In this document: piece after piece, positions 59,017-64,000 of the stretch
Layout of the letters: the number at the start of each line of letters is the position of its first letter
Numbering within the stretch: position 1 is the first letter of the stretch
Assembly (NCBI GenBank): GCA_964304625.1
Contig: OZ199840.1
Span: 4,526,001-4,590,000, forward strand
Direction: 5' to 3'
DNA from: Kudoa neothunni
Taxonomy: Eukaryota; Cnidaria
DNA length: 64,000 nucleotides
Made by a program: the position numbers and the translations under genes
Notes under the pieces: generated by a model
Database searches by the model: none
What the model saw: the letters and a program-made list of their open reading frames with translations, nothing else
What the model was told of the DNA's origin: nothing

Positions 59017-60023
59017 GGCTATTTTACAGTATATGTGACGAACTTCGGATACAATATTAAATTGAATATAAAACCATTATATATTTAATATTTGCACAGA
59101 TTGCTCAAGTCCTTATTTTTAAATTTACACCTAAACAAAAAACTGGATATATATCCGGATTTTTGTTGGTCGCGTTTCTGTATTTGCGTTTGAAAGCTCC
59201 CCAAGTAGCTTCCATTCATTACGAATCTCCTTTTATGGATTACCTTTTCATGAACAAACCCTAAATCAGCCAGTCGATTATACCCCAGCCCAACCATCTG
59301 TCCATATTATGGAATTGTCTTCAACATTTTCGATGATTATTCCCTCGAGAACACTTTGATTCCTAAGGCGGGAAATTTTTAAGAAAAAGTTTCTATTTTA
59401 GTCTATCATCCAATAATGTATTGTCGGCTCTTCAACAACCTACCTACACATTATATTTTCTTTTTGAGATAGCGGTTTCATCGATCTGTACAACAACTCC
59501 TATTTCACAAATTTTTTCGGATTCTTCATCAAGTTTTGAAGCCAATAAATCATGAGTAATACTCTTCCATTCAAAAATGGTAGCATATGATTCTATTTTG
59601 AAATAAAATGGTAGTATTTTGTAAGTAGCCGTTGGATTTTGAATGATGTAAACCATAAAATGGAAACTTTTCCAAAGAGGAAGTTTTGATAATTCGAAAA
59701 TACTATTTTTTCTTACTAAGGATCGTTTTTGGCAATTTGTACATCTAAATTGGTAGCCATCACCGGTGTCGTTTCTTGTTGATATCTTCATTACCGCGCC
59801 ACACGAACATTTCATGTAGCTTTGTAGGAGTCCAAGATTCTGCAAAACTTTAATTGTATACGCATCCTCTTCACGAAAATATGCAAAATCGAAAACTGTT
59901 ATATCGTCAATGTCTTCAAAGGTGAATAATTTCCTAAAACTTCCCATCCATCACACGCGGTTATTCGTTATTCCACAATTTATGAAACATGTCGAAGTTC
60001 GTCACACATATTGTAAATTAGCC
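59017..60023 (-). mobile_element. Merlin-type DNA transposon, degraded
   Basis: Inverted ends of about 30 bp: GGCTATTTTACAGTATATG at 59017 against the reverse complement of the right end, GGCTAATTTACAATATGTG; both continue TGACGAACTTCG, which is perfectly inverted at 59036-59047 and 59993-60004. The 1.0-kb element encloses a transposase relic on the minus strand. No clear target duplication was seen. Confidence 0.75.
59085..59947 (-). pseudogene. ISXO2/IS1016-like (Merlin) transposase
   Basis: The first open segment (59947-59444) starts MGSFRKLFTFEDIDD, has a four-Cys zinc ribbon (YMKCSCGAVMK, FRCTNCQKRS) and the first catalytic aspartate in VVQIDETAISKRKYN. A later segment (59297-59085) gives the second (WTDGWAGY, read across the frame break) with LADLGFVHEKVIHKRRFV. 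The segment between (GRLLKSRQYIIG) and this one are out of frame, so at least two frameshifts separate the catalytic residues. Merlin elements are IS1016-related DNA transposons of animals. The reading frame fills the element bounded by inverted repeats. Confidence 0.82.
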
Positions 60024-60965
60024 CAGATATATTTTTTAAATACGACGATTGAAAAATATAGATAATATATTAAGCTGGAAAATTTTCTACAATGCTACTC
60101 ACATGACTGCAGGAAAGTATCTTTTCTTGCAAATTTTGTTTGGAAACTTGATTAATCAAGTTTAATCACGAAAACAATTAATTCAAATAACATAAATATT
60201 GATGAAGATAAAATATAATACAATGCTTATATTCTTTAAATAAGTGTCAAATCTGAAACCATAAAGCACTTAAACATAATACCCATATCCACCCTTAATG
60301 GGATTTTAAAAAAAGAAATTAAAATTATCAAAATCATTGAAAAAAATCATTTGTCATAAGCACATTTATTTTAAGGAATCCAAAATATTTTCCGCATTTT
60401 CACAAAGAGGATCGATCAATTATGCTAGGTCCGCTTGACGAAGATTTTGAAATCATTTAAAAAAGTTTTACTCAAGCTAAAATAAATAATTTAATTTTGA
60501 GTAATGAAAATTATTTTTTGGTATTAATTCAAATCGATTAAACAGCCATATATGACTAGATATAGATATATGCGTTAAACGAAAACAGTTTATTAAACAT
60601 TCTTTTGCATTCCCAAAGAGATTGCGTAAAACCGACTACGTACTGTATAACAGGAGGTGCTCGTAAAATATCACTCTATTGTCAAAACTATCGTCTTATC
60701 AAAGTCTTCTAATATGCCAAAAAATTCGTGTTAATATTTGTTTTGGAAAATTTGTGTTAATGAACACAATTTCAACTCCATTTATGTCATAATTCATGTC
60801 GTAACTCATGTCGTAACTCATGTTGTGACTCATGCTGTGACTCATACTGAAGTGAACACTTCAACATATAACGAATTAAAAAAAATAACGGCGGTATACA
60901 CAAGATTTTTAATTTAACGACAGAAATAAGGCGAAAAATCGTTTTTGTAGTTAAAACCAACTTGA
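60024..60965. other. Spacer between Merlin relic and RBM39
   Basis: AT-rich. A short run of CATGTCGTAACT-type 12-mers lies near 60785-60850. A solo MITE-like terminus is near 60622-60650. No gene recognised. Confidence 0.55.
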
Positions 60966-62430
60966 CTATATAACAGATGGGAAAAGATTACGATAGGAAG
61001 ATGAGGAAATGTGGAACGATTTGATCACACGGCCCGCATATTTTCTTCCATTCATATCATCCACCACGGCAGAAGCTTCTTTATTTGATTTCACTTTCAG
61101 ATATACATTTCCCTAATTGATAGATTAATTAGAATCAACCCACTCCGTTTAACAGAAAATTAGGTGTGGAATTTGAATGCACATACTTCTTTGCTATTTT
61201 TGTCTACATTGATATGTACAATTTGGGCGAATTTCGATACCACTTTGTAGACATCGTTTTCAATTTCTTTAAGGATTTCTGGCCTAGAACTTTCTTTAGC
61301 CGGATCGAACATATTAGAAAGCACAATAAAAGGTGTGGGGGATGATGAGGGAGGTGGGGTTTCAGTTGCTGGTGCAGGGGTAACGTTGGAAATAAAGTCA
61401 GTCATACCACGAGCGGCAGCGAGTTTTTGCATGAGCATAGCTCTGGAGGTGGCATTCAAACCAACACCACCTTTATCAGTTTCCTCATCATCAAGAATGT
61501 CAGTATTGAGGGTGGGTTGATTTGTCACATCTGAACTATCCGATACTAGTCCAACTTTGATTTTCTTGCCAACCAACTCGAATCCATCCATTTTAGCTAT
61601 CGCCTGTTTTGCACTTTCAGCATCTTTGAATGAGATGTTGCCGTAACCTTTCGAACGACCGAATTCATCGTATTGAAGTTGTACACTTTCGATCGTGCCA
61701 AAGGGTTCAAAAATGGCGCGCAACATTTTCTCAGTTATATTCAGGTTGAGTGAGCCCACGAACAATTTGGTCAAGCCCTGTGTTTTGGACATCTGAGCCA
61801 GTTCTAAAGCGGCACGATTTTTCTCGGACATCGTGTTTTGGATAATAACAGGACCACCATTAAGAGGTGCTCCACTCATTTTGATGGCAAGTGTCACTGA
61901 TTCTATGTGTTGAAATTCTACATAGGCGATCCCTTTGGAACGTCTCGACGCTCGGTCGGCTATCATACGGATGTCCCGAATTTTTCCCACATCAGCGAAA
62001 AATTCCTCAATATCTCTGCTACTTACGGACTTTTGCAGTTGCATCATCAACACAGTTCTGGCGTCTCGTTCCGCATCTGTCAAAGGAACCATATCTGCTT
62101 TGTCTACCCTAAAATATTGCGGGGGTTCCAAATTAGATATTGGGCTTCCATTGTACAACATAAACTGTACATATTGGTCCATTTATTGGCGGACGATCGT
62201 TCATTTTTTCTCGACGAATCTCTACTGTCTCCTCTACGTCGATGACGTCGGTGACCACCATTTGAAGATGATGACCGATGTCTTCGTTTGTATCGATGTG
62301 AAGATCTGTCACGATGTCTGTCTCGAGATCTCGATCTTAATATCACACACAACATTCACTCGAGTAACACCTCATGAAAAAAGAATACCTTCGACGAACT
62401 CGATCTCTATTTAATTCGTTTAAAATCAAT
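60966..62430 (-). CDS. RBM39: RBM39/CAPER-like splicing factor, 5' end uncertain, at least 4 exons
   Basis: Exons about 62430-62389, 62335-62171, 62108-61197 and 61112-60966, introns 53, 62 and 84 nt. The N-terminus is an Arg/Ser-Arg domain (RSRSRDRHRDRSSHRYKRRH). Then come RRM1 (ERDARTVLMMQL; RRSKGIAYVEF), RRM2 (TKLFVGSLNLNITEKMLRAI; SKGYGNISF), and a C-terminal UHM-type RRM (VHINVDKNSKE continuing GNVYLKVKS, then RKYAGRVIKSF). This order and the link FIVLSNMFDP match RBM39, a U2AF65-related nuclear splicing factor and transcription coactivator that binds ULM peptides such as those of SF3B1. In RRM2 the RNP1 aromatic of KGYGFITF is Asn. The initiator ATG was not found; the first exon given is inferred from frame. 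Confidence 0.9.
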
Positions 62431-64000
62431 CAAATTTAATAAAAGTTTCACGTCCGACACTTTTATTAAATATAATGTTCAACAACAGAGGCAGTGTGTT
62501 AGCTAGTTTATTCGTTCATTGACACCTTAACAAGGAACTCGAATTCTCTTAGCTCTACATAATATAGGGGGTTATTCATTGTTATAATCTAGCAAAATTA
62601 GGTCAAAGTATAAACTGCAATACCAAGATTTATTATTCAATAGCACTATAGCTAATAATTTGACTAAAAATGCTTGTTTTGAGAAGGTTGTTAAGAAATA
62701 CGTAATAGTATCGCGAAACATTCTTATAAATTGTAAAAAATCCGCGAGTTCGCATTTCGACAGGGTTAACTCTGGCAATACAGAATTTCAGGAGCTATTT
62801 CAGCTAGCATTAATTTGTAATTTTTATGCAAATTATTCATACAAATATCTAACTGTTTCTAGTTGTACTTATTTTTATTATTGAGTTGAATTGGTGGAAA
62901 ACGTGACCTTACTTTATAGACTAATTAATGACAATTTATTAAAATTGCTAGAATATACTCGGTATAATTTATTATTTCATCAAAAAAATAAATAATTAAA
63001 TCAGAAAATGATGAAATTAGAGAACAACACTGCTGGTGGCATAATTCCTGCTCTTAATCAATCCCATGGGATAATCCTTGACACATGATAACATTAAATA
63101 ATGAAGGGTAGTTTAGCAGCTTTACTCATTATTTTAAATGGAACATAATGTTAATTTTGTCCTTCATTTAGTTGTTTCATAAAATTTGAATCGTATAAAT
63201 CACCAAATGGAGATATTTAAAATTAAGAATCACCATAGTTTTCAACACTGTCACGGAATTATCTTAAATGATATACTAATTGTAAAGCGTAATATTCAAA
63301 TAAGTAAAACCTTTATAAATTTCAATACCAAAACTCAGCGCTTCCAGACTCAAACCGGAACGCGCTGTATTAAATTAGGTCGATATAAGAGTAAGGTTAG
63401 TTAGATCCTTTATTACATCCACGGGATAAAAACATGTTGGAACCAGGAACGAAATAATCAAGTTCTGGTAAAGCTTAATTTTGAGAATTTAAAATACACG
63501 CTCATTAAATATAAAGATTAAAATTAATTATAGCAATTATTTTTATTGACTTCGAAATAACCCCATTATTTCTATTGCATAAATTAAATAATCACGACTG
63601 GTCTGAAGTATTCTTGAATTAACGCGAGAAACAAAGAAATTGAAGTTCCAAATATACGCCAATCTGGAAAAAGCTATAATAACAGATTAACCTTGAAAAT
63701 AAGTTATTATAGCTTTTTTCCAGCGTAAAATTAAGATAAAAATGGATTAATTTTTGATAAGTTAACAATTTAATTTTATCATAAAAAAATATATTCGTTA
63801 TAATCAAAAATTGATGAGAATTCATTATTAAAATTAGAAAAACTAAATTTTCGTCCACATTGATTTTAAAGTAATTGCGCTATTAGGTGCACAATTAGAA
63901 TATATATCTTGAACCCATGCAACGACCACATTGCCTTCCAGATCATAATACCTATTCTAAAAATAAGACTGTGGGATCGTTAATTTTAAAAACTATCAGT
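62431..64000. other. AT-rich region, no gene seen
   Basis: May contain the 5' end and promoter of the RBM39 gene at its left side. A 12-bp inverted pair (GGAAAAAGCTATAATAACAG near 63667, answered by TTATTATAGC...TTTTTCC near 63703-63720) forms a hairpin. No coding region recognised. Confidence 0.5.

Noticed and set aside
61891-62414. Several plus-strand open frames antisense to RBM39
   Set aside because: They mirror the RS and RRM1 coding exons; the minus frame has the conserved domains.

Overview
The window is nuclear DNA from an invertebrate animal. It is strongly AT-rich. Genes are split by GT...AG introns that mostly fall between about 40 and 65 nt, and several gene products are animal-type: kanadaptin, RMI1, AIFM1, an ABCG half-transporter, RBM39, PP1, and secreted Kunitz, C-type-lectin-like and fibronectin-like modular proteins. 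The sequence alone does not fix the phylum. Very short introns, an AT-rich genome and many small DNA transposons would suit a reduced or parasitic invertebrate such as an orthonectid or myxozoan, but that is only a guess. One 200-N assembly gap lies at 30458-30657.

Layout. 1-1998 (+): 3' part of kanadaptin. 2067-about 2590 (-): a small glycine-rich gene, tail to tail with kanadaptin. 3279-7039 (-): a complete 16-exon ABCG half-transporter. 7040-11785: AT-rich, no recognisable gene. 11786-12758 (-): ribosomal protein uL1/RPL10A with a 5-nt first coding exon and a structured 218-nt intron. 12759-15817: repeats. 15818-17377 (+): RMI1. 17378-19610: AT-rich. 19680-22725 (+): a divergent AIFM1-like flavoprotein gene.

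23040-38054: about 7.4 kb appears twice, on either side of the N gap. The first copy ends exactly at the gap and the second begins exactly after it, so this is almost certainly an unmerged contig overlap and not a biological duplication. The unit holds ribosomal protein eL15/RPL15 (intact only in copy B), an unidentified minus-strand reading frame, a 286-bp hAT-type MITE, and a decayed ZBED/ZMYM6-like hAT transposon.

39292-49516: a cluster of secreted or surface protein genes, all on +. It holds a five-module Kunitz-type protein, two exons of a C-type-lectin-like domain, and an 842-aa type I membrane protein made of about seven cysteine-bearing Fn3-like repeats. Exons in the Kunitz and Fn3-like genes are mostly symmetrical phase 1-1 modules. 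49517-52174: MITE-like repeats. 52175-53256 (-): PP1 catalytic subunit. 53257-60965: mostly intergenic with piggyBac-like and Merlin-like relics and further MITE termini. 60966-about 62430 (-): RBM39/CAPER splicing factor. 62430-64000: nothing recognised.

The genes do not form one pathway. Housekeeping genes (ribosome, splicing, phosphatase, genome stability, mitochondrion) are interspersed with transposon relics and one cluster of fast-evolving extracellular proteins. The splice models for ABCG, RPL10A, RPL15, RMI1, PP1 and the Fn3-like gene each sum to an exact multiple of three with a terminal stop, which is the main support for the coordinates given.
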